Below, in pieces: positions 19,394-27,391 of a DNA stretch of 64,000 nucleotides. Within the stretch, counting starts at the first letter, position 1. Each line of letters starts with the position of its first letter. This stretch comes from Staphylococcus pragensis (GTDB taxonomy: Bacteria > Bacillota > Bacilli > Staphylococcales > Staphylococcaceae). The DNA lies in the NCBI RefSeq assembly GCF_004785665.1, contig NZ_SRPJ01000001.1, forward strand, positions 62,001 to 126,000, in the 5' to 3' direction. The position numbers were made by a program, and so were the translations under genes. The notes below the pieces were generated by a model. The model was not told the origin of the DNA. It made no database searches and worked only from the letters and a program-made list of their open reading frames with translations.

Positions 19394-19442
19394 TGCACAT
19401 TGCACTTCGCACATCGCACGTATATGTATCCTATGTGCAATG
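19394..19442. repeat. Four 7-bp tandem repeats and an 8-bp inverted repeat
   Basis: TGCACAT, TGCACTT, CGCACAT and CGCACGT follow one another at 19394-19421, starting directly after the DUF402 stop codon. CATTGCAC (19398-19405) can pair with GTGCAATG (19435-19442). No T-run follows, so it is not a standard terminator. Confidence 0.6.
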
Positions 19443-19563
19443 AATGTGACATCTTAAGCGTTGTTTACTACATCATTAGTTTAATTATTATAAATGACCT
19501 TCACTATCATTTATCTTAACAGTCATAGCCATATTCGTGGATAAACAGAAGTAGGGGGAAGCT

Positions 19564-20418
19564 ATGAAAATAGAGGATTACCGTTTATTAATTACATTAG
19601 ATGAAACAAGAACGTTGCGCAAAGCTGCTGAAATTCTATATATTTCACAACCTGCAGTAACACAACGTTTAAAAGCCATTGAGCATTCATTTGGTGTAGA
19701 CATATTTATTCGTACAAAGAAACAACTTATCACAACTACAGAAGGTGCAATGATTATTGAGCATGCACGTGATATGTTAAAACGTGAGCGATTATTTTTT
19801 GATAAAATGCAAGCCCATATTGGCGAAGTCAATGGGACAATATCGATAGGCTGTTCATCGTTAATAGGACAAACCTTGTTACCAGAAGTGCTTAGCTTAT
19901 ATAATTCACAATTTCCAAATGTAGAAATCCAAGTTCAAGTAGGATCAACTGAACAGATTAAAGCGAATCATAGAGATTATCACGTCATGATTACACGCGG
20001 AAATAAAGTGATGAATTTGACGAATAGTCATCTCTTTGATGATGATCATTACTTTATTTATCCGAAAGAACGTCGTGAAGAAGTATCTAAACTACCATTT
20101 ATTGAATTTCAAGCTGATCCAATTTATATTAATCAGATTAAAGAGTGGTATAATGAGAATCTTGGTCAAGACTATCACGCGACGATTACGGTTGACCAAG
20201 TTGCGACATGCAAGGAGATGTTAATCAGTGGTGTTGGGGTAACGATATTACCGGAAATTATGATGAAGAATATCGATAAGAATTTATTTGAATTTGAGAA
20301 GGTTAATATCGATTCACAACCACTTATCCGTTCAACTTACATGAGTTATGACAGTAGTATGTTACAACTTCCACAAGTTGAATCATTTGTTACGCTTATG
20401 CTTAACTATATTCGATAA
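19564..20418 (+). CDS. LysR-family transcriptional regulator
   Basis: The 284-residue regulator has an N-terminal winged helix-turn-helix (residues 5-60: LRKAAEILYISQPAVTQRLKAIE) and a periplasmic-binding-like effector domain (about 90-284) with GVGVTILPE near the end. AGGGGGA precedes the ATG. It lies 46 bases before the MFS exporter gene and probably controls it; effector unknown. Confidence 0.9.
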   Translation: MKIEDYRLLITLDETRTLRKAAEILYISQPAVTQRLKAIEHSFGVDIFIRTKKQLITTTEGAMIIEHARDMLKRERLFFDKMQAHIGEVNGTISIGCSSLIGQTLLPEVLSLYNSQFPNVEIQVQVGSTEQIKANHRDYHVMITRGNKVMNLTNSHLFDDDHYFIYPKERREEVSKLPFIEFQADPIYINQIKEWYNENLGQDYHATITVDQVATCKEMLISGVGVTILPEIMMKNIDKNLFEFEKVNIDSQPLIRSTYMSYDSSMLQLPQVESFVTLMLNYIR

Positions 20419-20464
20419 TAGTTTCTAAATAGTGCAATTGATTCGAAGAACTGAGGTGTATTCT

Positions 20465-21685
20465 ATGTTTACAGCATTATTGCATATTAAAAACTATAAG
20501 TTATTTGTTGTAAATATGATGTTATTAGGAATGGGGATCGCCATTACGGTGCCTTATTTTGTTTTATTTGCAACGAAGGAATTGGGGATGTCTACTAACC
20601 AATTCGGACTACTGCTAGCTTTAGCGGCAGTCAGTCAATTTACGGTGAATTCTATCGTAGCGCGCTTTTCTGATACACATCAAGTGAATCGGAAAGTATT
20701 AATTATAAGCGCATTGTTGATGGGAGCCATCAGTTTTTCAATTTATTTTTATATACATAATCAATGGTTATTTATTATTGTGTATGCTATTTTTCAAGGG
20801 TTATTTGCACCGGCTATGCCTCAACTTTATGCATCTGCAAGAGAGTCTATTAATGCGTCCTCGTCCAGAAATAATGCCAAGTTTGCTAATACCGTATTGC
20901 GTTCTATGTTCTCATTTGGATTTTTATTCGGTCCTTTAATTGGCGCATACTTAATTCAATATTCAGGCTACGCAGGCCTCTTCGGCGGTACGGTTATTAT
21001 TCTTTTATTTACATTAGTACTTCAAATTTTCTTTTATAAGGACTTGAACTTAAATCCACAAGATCAAGTAGGTGGCACAGCAAATATTGAGAAAACAGCC
21101 CCGAATATGTTGAAGGATAAAACACTTTTTATTCCATTTATTGCCTTTATCTTATTACATATTGGTCAGTGGATGTATACAATGAACATGCCTTTATTTG
21201 TCACTGATTATTTAAAAGAAGAAGAAGGATATGTAGGCACATTGGCAAGTTTATGCGCCGGCTTAGAAGTACCATTCATGGTGATTTTAGGTATACTATC
21301 AGCGAAATTTGCCACGCGCACGCTATTGATTATTGGCGCGATTAGCGGTGGTGCTTTTTACTTTAGTATTGGTGTATTTGAGAACATTTATATGATGATG
21401 GTTGGCCAAATTTTCTTAGCATTATTTTTAGCGATTCTATTAGGACTAGGAATTAGCTACTTCCAAGATATTTTACCTGATTTCCCAGGTTATGCATCGA
21501 CGCTATTTGCGAATGCGATGGTAATTGGTCAATTGTTAGGAAATTTATTAGGTGGAGCTATGAGTCATTGGGTTGGTTTGGAGAATGTGTTCTTCGTTTC
21601 AGCGACATCTATTTTCTTAGGCATGATTTTAATCTTGTTTACTAAAGATCAAAAATTTACAGAAGCGGATGTGAGAGTGGAATAA
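20465..21685 (+). CDS. MFS drug/metabolite exporter
   Basis: The 406-residue protein has twelve hydrophobic segments and a DTHQVNRK loop 2-3 motif, typical of DHA1 exporters. The start is ATG 20465, six bases after GAGGTG; an in-frame GTG at 20432 has no ribosome site. The stop overlaps the next ATG by one base (TAATG), giving a likely LysR-MFS-DUF456 transcription unit. Substrate unknown. Confidence 0.88.
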   Translation: MFTALLHIKNYKLFVVNMMLLGMGIAITVPYFVLFATKELGMSTNQFGLLLALAAVSQFTVNSIVARFSDTHQVNRKVLIISALLMGAISFSIYFYIHNQWLFIIVYAIFQGLFAPAMPQLYASARESINASSSRNNAKFANTVLRSMFSFGFLFGPLIGAYLIQYSGYAGLFGGTVIILLFTLVLQIFFYKDLNLNPQDQVGGTANIEKTAPNMLKDKTLFIPFIAFILLHIGQWMYTMNMPLFVTDYLKEEEGYVGTLASLCAGLEVPFMVILGILSAKFATRTLLIIGAISGGAFYFSIGVFENIYMMMVGQIFLALFLAILLGLGISYFQDILPDFPGYASTLFANAMVIGQLLGNLLGGAMSHWVGLENVFFVSATSIFLGMILILFTKDQKFTEADVRVE

Positions 21686-22173
21686 TGGATATCATACTAT
21701 GGATTTTAATTATATTAGCATTTATCATTGCTTTTATTGGATTAATTAAACCAATTATTCCATCTGTACTTATATTATGGATTGGTTTTTTAATTTATCA
21801 ATTCGGTTTTCACGATAAAGGATTATCATGGATATTCTATGTAGCGATGATTATATTTACCGTCTTCATTTTATTATCAGACTTCATAATGAATAAATAT
21901 TTCGTAAATCGATTTGGTGGCTCTAAATTAGGTGAATACGTCGCATTAATTGGCGTTATTGTAGGATGCTTTGTTTTACCACCATTTGGTATTATTATCG
22001 TGCCATTTGTAGCAGTATTAGTCGTTGAATTAATACAAGATTTTGATTTTGGAAAAGCTCTAAAAGCAAGTTTTGGCTCAGTAATGGCCTTCTTGGCAAG
22101 TACAGTAGCACAAGCCATCATCATGGTGATCATGGTCATTTGGTTCTTCATTGATGTGTGGTTTGTAGGATAG
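21685..22173 (+). CDS. DUF456 membrane protein
   Basis: The 162-residue product has four to five membrane helices and the DUF456 pattern (IKPIIPSVLILWIGFLIY near the N-terminus, then FGGSKLGEYVALIGVIVG and the glycine-rich PPFGIIIVPF). The family is widespread and uncharacterised. It is translationally coupled to the MFS gene and closes the unit before a terminator at 22200. Confidence 0.82.
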   Translation: MDIILWILIILAFIIAFIGLIKPIIPSVLILWIGFLIYQFGFHDKGLSWIFYVAMIIFTVFILLSDFIMNKYFVNRFGGSKLGEYVALIGVIVGCFVLPPFGIIIVPFVAVLVVELIQDFDFGKALKASFGSVMAFLASTVAQAIIMVIMVIWFFIDVWFVG

Positions 22174-22199
22174 TTAAAATTTAAAATATATAATCACAC

Positions 22200-22242
22200 G
22201 AAAAGCCCATAAATGCTAAGACGCATTTATGGGCTCGTTTTA
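22200..22242. terminator. Bidirectional terminator
   Basis: AGCCCATAAATGC and GCATTTATGGGCT form a perfect 13-bp stem with a 6-base loop, with A and T runs outside. It separates convergent genes. Confidence 0.92.
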
Positions 22243-22285
22243 TATCAAAAGTATATATTTTGAAAAGATAGGAAAAATGATTAAT

Positions 22286-22975
22286 TTATAAGACAGTATT
22301 TGAATCTTGGTTGCCAAAATGATGTTCGATATAAAACGCAATCGGTGTAATTATGAGCGACATAATAATAAAAGCCCAATTACTAATACGGATATAAGGA
22401 CCAAAATTTAAAAATGATTGTGGAATAAAAATAACGTAAAATAACGCAATAATTAATAAAATAATGAGTCCATAATTAAATAACCATATCCAATGAGAAT
22501 TATTAAAACTTTGTAATTGAACCGTTTTAAATATGACAAGAATGAATAAAAATATAATAAAAATACTAACAATTACAGTAAGAGGAAATGAATATAAATA
22601 AACATCATTGTTATCTCCACCAATAAAGAACCCAATAAATCCTTTGAAAAAACAAAATATACCGATTAAGAACATAAAATTTCTAAAAATATATTTAAAG
22701 ATATTTTGAAATGTTTCATTAGGTAATGATTTAATTTCTTTCTTCGCATGCGCCTCTGGATCATGATTGAAAAATTCTAAAGCCAATGTGCCTTCTTGTT
22801 CAGCAGCAAGTAGTTGCTTTAAGATACGATTAAGCATGAGCTCACTATCGTGTGGGTTAACACGTAAATCAGCACGAACGTACGTCATATAGTTTTCAAA
22901 AATTTCTCTATCTGTATTATTTAAGCGTAATGATTTAACATTATTTTCACGTGCTAACTTGGCAGTGGATTTCAT
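22286..22975 (-). CDS. DUF1129-family membrane protein
   Basis: The 229-residue product has a cytoplasmic N-terminal helical part (1-90, including RADLRVNPHDSELMLNRILKQLLAAE) followed by four to five membrane helices. This layout fits the DUF1129 family of low-GC Gram-positives. Function unknown. A GGGAG lies about 12 bases upstream of the ATG. It stands alone between a terminator and a divergent acetyltransferase gene. Confidence 0.72.
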   Translation of the reverse strand: MKSTAKLARENNVKSLRLNNTDREIFENYMTYVRADLRVNPHDSELMLNRILKQLLAAEQEGTLALEFFNHDPEAHAKKEIKSLPNETFQNIFKYIFRNFMFLIGIFCFFKGFIGFFIGGDNNDVYLYSFPLTVIVSIFIIFLFILVIFKTVQLQSFNNSHWIWLFNYGLIILLIIALFYVIFIPQSFLNFGPYIRISNWAFIIMSLIITPIAFYIEHHFGNQDSNTVL

Positions 22976-23103
22976 TTATGATTTAATCTCCCTTAATGTC
23001 TAAACTTTTTTAGTTTTAAAAAAATAGATTAATATATGTTAAATATGGATAATCATATCATAGTTAAGTATAGAATATAATCTGAAAATAAAGGAAAAAG
23101 TTT

Positions 23104-23553
23104 ATGCAAAAGTTAAAGATTGAAGATACAAAATGGATTGAAACAATTGCGAGACTCCATGAATATTATTTAGAACAGCGTGAAGTAGATTATAATGCTA
23201 CGCGTATGTCGATTGCATTAAGACAAGAAATGATTGTTCGAAGACTTCAGTATAGTGAAGGTGTAATATTTATAAAACTTGATAGCCAAAAAGCACAATT
23301 AATTGCTTTTGTTTGGGGACATTATGAACGAAGCTTCGATACAGTAATAACGGAAATGTTGTATACGGGTCCTCATTTTCGAGGAAAAGGTTATGCTACA
23401 CAATTAAAACGAATGTTAGAACAATGGGCGGTTAATCAAGGTGCTTCAGCGATAGAAGGAACAGTAGATGCTAACAATGAGAAAATGATTCATATTAACA
23501 AAGCGAGAGGGTATGAAGTTAGTCATCTCAAGATGCGTAAAGACTTAAGGTAA
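23104..23553 (+). CDS. GNAT-family N-acetyltransferase
   Basis: The 149-residue protein shows GNAT features: TEMLYTGPHFRGKGYATQLKRMLEQWA contains the pyrophosphate-binding R/Q-x-x-G-x-G/A loop (FRGKGYA), followed by EGTVDANNEKMIHINKARGYE. AAAGGA supports the start. Substrate unknown; monocistronic by appearance. Confidence 0.85.
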   Translation: MQKLKIEDTKWIETIARLHEYYLEQREVDYNATRMSIALRQEMIVRRLQYSEGVIFIKLDSQKAQLIAFVWGHYERSFDTVITEMLYTGPHFRGKGYATQLKRMLEQWAVNQGASAIEGTVDANNEKMIHINKARGYEVSHLKMRKDLR

Positions 23554-23620
23554 TCCAATGAACAGATTTTTAATTCGTGTTAAAATAAGGTGTATTGACT
23601 TGTAATTAAAGGAGAGAAAC

Positions 23621-24112
23621 ATGAAGAAATGGTTAGTACTTTTGCTATCTGCAATGCTCATGTTATCTGCATGTGGTAAGAGTGACGAAAGAGCATCATT
23701 AGAACATGATATTAAGCAATTGAAAAAAGAAAATGATGAGTTGAAAAATCAAAAGAAAGATTTGGAAAAACAAAAAGAAAAATTGAATGAGCAACGCGAA
23801 AAATTAGAAAAAGACGTTGACCATTCGGTAGCGACTGAATCAGCTAAAAAAGAAGAAGAGCGTGATAATGAGAAGGATTCTTCAGATAGTTCAAGTGAAG
23901 CGTCTAGCAATGAGTCGGAATCAAAGGCTTCTCAAGATACTCAAAGCAATGAGTCATCTGAAACATCATCAAATGAGGATGCAAGCGCTGAAAATTCTAA
24001 TAATAGCGGAGAACAGTCTAATTCCAATAGTAGTAATGAGTCGAGTGATTCCACTCAAAATTCAAATGTTGATGATAATTCATCTGAAGAGAATAGTTCA
24101 TCTAGTAATTAA
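23621..24112 (+). CDS. Lipoprotein with coiled coil and Ser/Asn/Glu-rich tail
   Basis: A lipoprotein signal peptide ends in the lipobox LSAC with the lipidated cysteine at residue 18. Residues about 25-80 form a strongly charged Lys/Glu coiled coil, and residues 80-163 are low-complexity Ser/Asn/Glu/Asp repeats. This looks like a surface-anchored stalk that projects into the wall. GGAGAG precedes the ATG. I know no function; length of the tail is likely to vary between strains. Confidence 0.82.
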   Translation: MKKWLVLLLSAMLMLSACGKSDERASLEHDIKQLKKENDELKNQKKDLEKQKEKLNEQREKLEKDVDHSVATESAKKEEERDNEKDSSDSSSEASSNESESKASQDTQSNESSETSSNEDASAENSNNSGEQSNSNSSNESSDSTQNSNVDDNSSEENSSSSN

Positions 24113-24315
24113 AAAAACACTTTAGATTCCACAACTCAAGACAATCAAGCATTGTCTAATTAATATTTCCATTTTAGATTGATGGCGATATAAGCACAGT
24201 ATGTAAAAAGTTTGATTATAATTGAGGTAGGGTAAACGTAAGACAAATACTTACATTATCAACAATTAGCTCATACATATTCAACAACGTATGAATAAAA
24301 GATGAGTATATGTAG

Positions 24316-24332
24316 TTATGAATGATTCATAA
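24316..24332. promoter_or_regulatory. 17-bp perfect palindrome, possible operator
   Basis: TTATGAAT-G-ATTCATAA is a perfect inverted repeat with a single central base, 66 bases before the ATG at 24398. The 7-1-7 geometry recalls Fur/PerR boxes, but the half-site sequence matches them poorly. Confidence 0.35.
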
Positions 24333-24397
24333 TTATAAAATTTTAAGAATTAGATTAGTTACAAATTTAAATAAAAACAATATTGGAGAGATGACTT

Positions 24398-24694
24398 ATG
24401 CATGAACAAGATTTTCACATTTTAGAAGGTCGCGACATCACATTACCGGAATTAGGTCGTGAAATTGAGAATATTACTGGACGCACAATTGTAGACTCTA
24501 CTGGTGAAATTAAACGTGTAGTAGCACATTTACCAAACTTTGAATCAGACACAGATACATTTGTTGCGACATTTAAATTAAATCATCGTAATGATTTTGT
24601 AGATGCTACATTTATTGCACCGAAAGATCAACGTGACCGATTAAAAGAAATTCCAGTCCACATTAAACTTATTAGCTATATTTCAAAAGCTTAA
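24398..24694 (+). CDS. Conserved hypothetical protein, 98 residues
   Basis: A small soluble acidic protein (MHEQDFHILEGRDITLPELG at the start, ISYISKA at the end) with alternating beta/alpha-like patterning and no signal or membrane segment. GGAGAG sits 9 bases before the ATG, and a strong terminator follows at 24727, so it is a genuine short gene. I do not recognise its family. Confidence 0.75.
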   Translation: MHEQDFHILEGRDITLPELGREIENITGRTIVDSTGEIKRVVAHLPNFESDTDTFVATFKLNHRNDFVDATFIAPKDQRDRLKEIPVHIKLISYISKA

Positions 24695-24726
24695 TCTAGA
24701 AAGTTTAATAGAACGAAGTATAAATA

Positions 24727-24768
24727 AAGTGTGCTATGGATCTTCGACCATATCGCACTTTTTTAATA
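24727..24768 (+). terminator. Intrinsic terminator of the 98-residue protein gene
   Basis: AAGTGTGCTATGG and CCATATCGCACTT pair with one mismatch, then TTTTTT. It ends 30 bases before the next start codon. Confidence 0.88.
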
Positions 24769-24799
24769 ATTGTATTTTCTCTGTATTGAGGTGGTCGTA

Positions 24800-25342
24800 A
24801 TGGTAGTTTATATTGAGACAGAAAGATTAAAATTACGCGATTGGGAACAAGCAGATTTATTACCTTTTCAAAAAATGAATGCCAATCCACAAGTGAGACG
24901 TTATTTCCCAAGTTTATTGAGCTATCGTCGTTCTGAATTAGACATGAAAAAGATGGATGACATACTTAAAGAAAAGGGCATCGGTTTATTTGCAGTCGAA
25001 CTTAAAGAAACGGGAGAATGGTTGGGATATATCGGCGTGAATTACTTACCTAAAGATAGCAAATATCCATTCGAAGAATTACCGCTATACGAAATTGGCT
25101 GGCGTCTTATTCCAGAAGTATGGGGCAATGGAATTGCTACAGAAGGTGCTGAAGCCGTACTTGAATTTGCAAAAGAAAAAGGCATTGAAGAGATATATAG
25201 CTTCACAGCTGAAGAGAATTTACCTTCCAGAAAAGTAATGGAAAAAATTGGTATGACCTTTTACGACAACTTTGAATTACCAGAATTAAGTAAATACCAT
25301 ATGTTAAAGCGACAAATACGTTATTATAAAAAATTAACTTAA
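24800..25342 (+). CDS. RimJ/RimL-type N-acetyltransferase
   Basis: The 180-residue product opens with the RimJ/RimL pattern TERLKLRDWEQADL and has the acetyl-CoA binding segment LIPEVWGNGIATEGAEAVLEFA and NLPSRKVMEKIGM. ATG 24800 is used because GAGGTGG at 24788-24794 precedes it; an in-frame TTG at 24770 lies inside the T-tract of the preceding terminator. It may acetylate a protein N-terminus or small molecule. Confidence 0.87.
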   Translation: MVVYIETERLKLRDWEQADLLPFQKMNANPQVRRYFPSLLSYRRSELDMKKMDDILKEKGIGLFAVELKETGEWLGYIGVNYLPKDSKYPFEELPLYEIGWRLIPEVWGNGIATEGAEAVLEFAKEKGIEEIYSFTAEENLPSRKVMEKIGMTFYDNFELPELSKYHMLKRQIRYYKKLT

Positions 25343-25348
25343 TGAAAA

Positions 25349-25392
25349 AAGCGACATTTGAACGGATATGGTATCCATTCTTAATGTCGCTT
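25349..25392. terminator. Bidirectional terminator between convergent genes
   Basis: AAGCGACATT and AATGTCGCTT form the outer stem and GAACGGATA/TATCCATTC an inner one. A-rich and T-rich flanks serve both directions. Confidence 0.85.
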
Positions 25393-25405
25393 AATTATTG
25401 CCAAA

Positions 25406-25972
25406 TTAGTCGTATGTACGAACACCTAAAGGTTTATAATTTAATAAACCCTCTATTAATTCCTCTTTTGTATCGTAAAGAGGGGCTAAATCTTTATACT
25501 TTTTATCAATAAACCCTTCTCCAATCATATGAGCGATTAACTGTTGAAGCGGTTCAAAGAAGCCATTTAGATTGAAAACGCCAATAGGTTTTTGATGAAT
25601 GCCGATTTGAGCCCAACTATACATTTCAAAGAATTCTTCAAGTGATCCTGCACCACCAGGAGCCATTACAAAGGCATCTGCTAATTCCGTCATTTTTTCT
25701 TTACGTTGATGCATTGAATCCACTAGAATCAATTCGCTTACTTTTTGACTCGTAATTTCACGTTCATCTAACATTTTAGGCATCACACCAATGGCACGAC
25801 CACCATGATCTAATACACCATCTTGAATGGCGCCCATAATCCCAACTGAACCAGCACCGAACACTAACTCGTAACCTTGCTCGGCCATATACTTACCAAA
25901 TTTGTAAGCTTCTTCAACGTAAATTGGATCATTTCCTTTACTTGCACCGCAATATACCGCAATACGTTTCAT
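25406..25972 (-). CDS. LOG-family protein (nucleoside 5'-monophosphate phosphoribohydrolase)
   Basis: The 188-residue enzyme carries GASKGNDPIY near the N-terminus and the LOG signature PGGAGSLEEFFE near residue 105, with the SMHQRKEKM motif before it. LOG enzymes release the base from (cytokinin) nucleoside monophosphates. GAAGGAGG precedes the ATG. Its first four bases overlap the end of the UPF0178 gene, so the two are coupled. Confidence 0.88.
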   Translation of the reverse strand: MKRIAVYCGASKGNDPIYVEEAYKFGKYMAEQGYELVFGAGSVGIMGAIQDGVLDHGGRAIGVMPKMLDEREITSQKVSELILVDSMHQRKEKMTELADAFVMAPGGAGSLEEFFEMYSWAQIGIHQKPIGVFNLNGFFEPLQQLIAHMIGEGFIDKKYKDLAPLYDTKEELIEGLLNYKPLGVRTYD

Positions 25973-26430
25973 ATTGTATCCTCCTTCAATTGCTGAATAA
26001 CTTGTTTAAATGCTATTCTAAATTGTTGTTTATCTTCTTTTGAAAATGGGGGAGGCCCTTTATGTCGACCACCTTGATGTCTAATAAGTGCGTTATTATA
26101 ACGTTGTTGTAATAACATATCTATATTTTGATTATTAAAAATATGCCCTTTATGATGCATCACCAGTTGAACTTTAGATAACAGTAAGCTAGCTAAACCA
26201 TAGTCTTGTGTAATCACAATATCATCCGAGGTTGCTAGTTGAATAATTTTATAATCTACGGCATCAGGGCCATCATCTATATACAACGTCTTCACATGTT
26301 CAGGATAAACCTTATTTGAAAAGTGACTAAAACTACGTAAAATTGTAACAAAAATGCCTGTCCCAGAAGTTAATTCAATAACTGAATCGACTACTGGACA
26401 AGCATCGCCATCAATAAATACTGTTGTCAT
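25969..26430 (-). CDS. UPF0178 (YaiI/YqxD) family protein
   Basis: The 153-residue protein begins MTTVFIDGDACPV and has VITQDYGLASLLL and RHQGGRHKGPPPFSKEDKQ, all UPF0178 hallmarks. The fold is PIN-like with conserved acidic residues, suggesting a nuclease or phosphatase role, not demonstrated. It has only a weak Shine-Dalgarno and starts five bases after the stop of the coiled-coil gene upstream, so translation is probably coupled. Confidence 0.85.
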   Translation of the reverse strand: MTTVFIDGDACPVVDSVIELTSGTGIFVTILRSFSHFSNKVYPEHVKTLYIDDGPDAVDYKIIQLATSDDIVITQDYGLASLLLSKVQLVMHHKGHIFNNQNIDMLLQQRYNNALIRHQGGRHKGPPPFSKEDKQQFRIAFKQVIQQLKEDTI

Positions 26431-26435
26431 AAAAA

Positions 26436-27110
26436 TTATGCCTTAGTATAATCTTCTTGTTTATTTTGAGTTACTACACTATTAGCATCATAGTCTTTAA
26501 ACTTTTTCATTTCTTTGATGCGTGCTTTTTCTTGTTGCTTTTGAAGTTTCTTCTCTTCTTTATGACGCTTATCAATACTCTTTTGAAGTTTTTTATCTAA
26601 TTTATTAACTTCTTTTTTATTTTCTTTTTCTAGCTTTTCGCCTTTTTTCTCAGTTTCATCATCAAGTTTACCAGGTGTTAAACCTACTTTTTCTTGATAC
26701 TTTTGAGTTTTTTTCAATTCTTTAATACGTTGTTTTTCATTTTTCTCACGTGCTTTTTCTTCTTCTTTGTGGCGTTGTTCAATATTTTTTTGAAGCTTTT
26801 TATCCATTTTGTCAGCTTCTTTACGATTTTTCTTCGCTAATTTTTCGCCTTTTTTCTGAATGTATTTTGGATCATTTTCTTTCGCAATTTTTTTCAATTC
26901 GCGTTTATTATCAAATTCTTGTTTTTTATCACCAAAATAATCTTTAACATCTGAAGCTTTGCCAGCAATCGCATGTGACGCATTTGATGTAGCGTGTGAA
27001 GCTTTTTGAACGTCAGGATGAGACTTAATACGTTTACGTTCCACAATTAGTGGCACAAGAAAAATTGGTAATACATTAATCGTTGTTTTAATGATCGTCT
27101 TTTTGTCCAT
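26436..27110 (-). CDS. Lys/Glu-rich coiled-coil protein with an N-terminal hydrophobic segment
   Basis: The 224-residue product has a short hydrophobic stretch (about residues 5-22, TINVLPIFLVPLIV) and then an almost purely charged coiled coil. Two copies of a unit of about 65-70 residues are visible, each with the pattern KKGEKL-(A/E)K-NRKE and DKKLQK(N/S)I(E/D)(Q/K)RHKEE. ATG 27110 has GGAGG eight bases before it; an earlier ATG at 27125 lies within that site. It may tether something to the membrane; function unknown. It heads an operon with the UPF0178 and LOG genes. Confidence 0.75.
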   Translation of the reverse strand: MDKKTIIKTTINVLPIFLVPLIVERKRIKSHPDVQKASHATSNASHAIAGKASDVKDYFGDKKQEFDNKRELKKIAKENDPKYIQKKGEKLAKKNRKEADKMDKKLQKNIEQRHKEEEKAREKNEKQRIKELKKTQKYQEKVGLTPGKLDDETEKKGEKLEKENKKEVNKLDKKLQKSIDKRHKEEKKLQKQQEKARIKEMKKFKDYDANSVVTQNKQEDYTKA

Positions 27111-27225
27111 ACTCGTTGCCTCCATTAATTTTACTATATCCCTTCAATACCCTATGATACATGAAAGTAAACGAGGGCACTAGCGGAAACACTTACTGTT
27201 GTGAACGCTTTTAAAATAAAAAAAG

Positions 27226-27387
27226 AAGGTTGAGACATAAAGAATTTGTGCTCTGGGAAACCGATTAACGGCGTCCCAAAAGCAGGATTTTCGCCAGAAT
27301 CTCTCACAACTCGACAAAATTTGAGAAACAATTTTGCTCATTGTTCGGTTCTGCTCAAATCCTAAACGCTTTTGTCCCAACCTCTTG
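27226..27387. repeat. Structured intergenic repeat element with terminal inverted repeats
   Basis: The ends AAGGTTGAGACATAAAG and CTTTTGTCCCAACCTCTT are imperfect inverted copies. Inside are further pairs (ATTTGAG/CTCAAAT, CAAAAGC/GCTTTTG). On the minus strand it directly follows uppP and ends in AACCTTCTTTTTTT, so it can act as the uppP terminator. The GGTTGGGACA ends are familiar to me from dispersed staphylococcal intergenic repeats. Confidence 0.6.
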
Positions 27388-27391
27388 TATA

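Noticed and set aside
19394-19442. CRISPR or STAR-type repeat
   Set aside because: The units are only 7 bp and contiguous with no spacers, and they lack the sequence of staphylococcal STAR elements.
23862-24125. 87-codon frame inside the lipoprotein gene
   Set aside because: It is the shifted frame of the low-complexity Ser/Asn/Glu coding region, with Met/Leu/Ile-rich nonsense composition.
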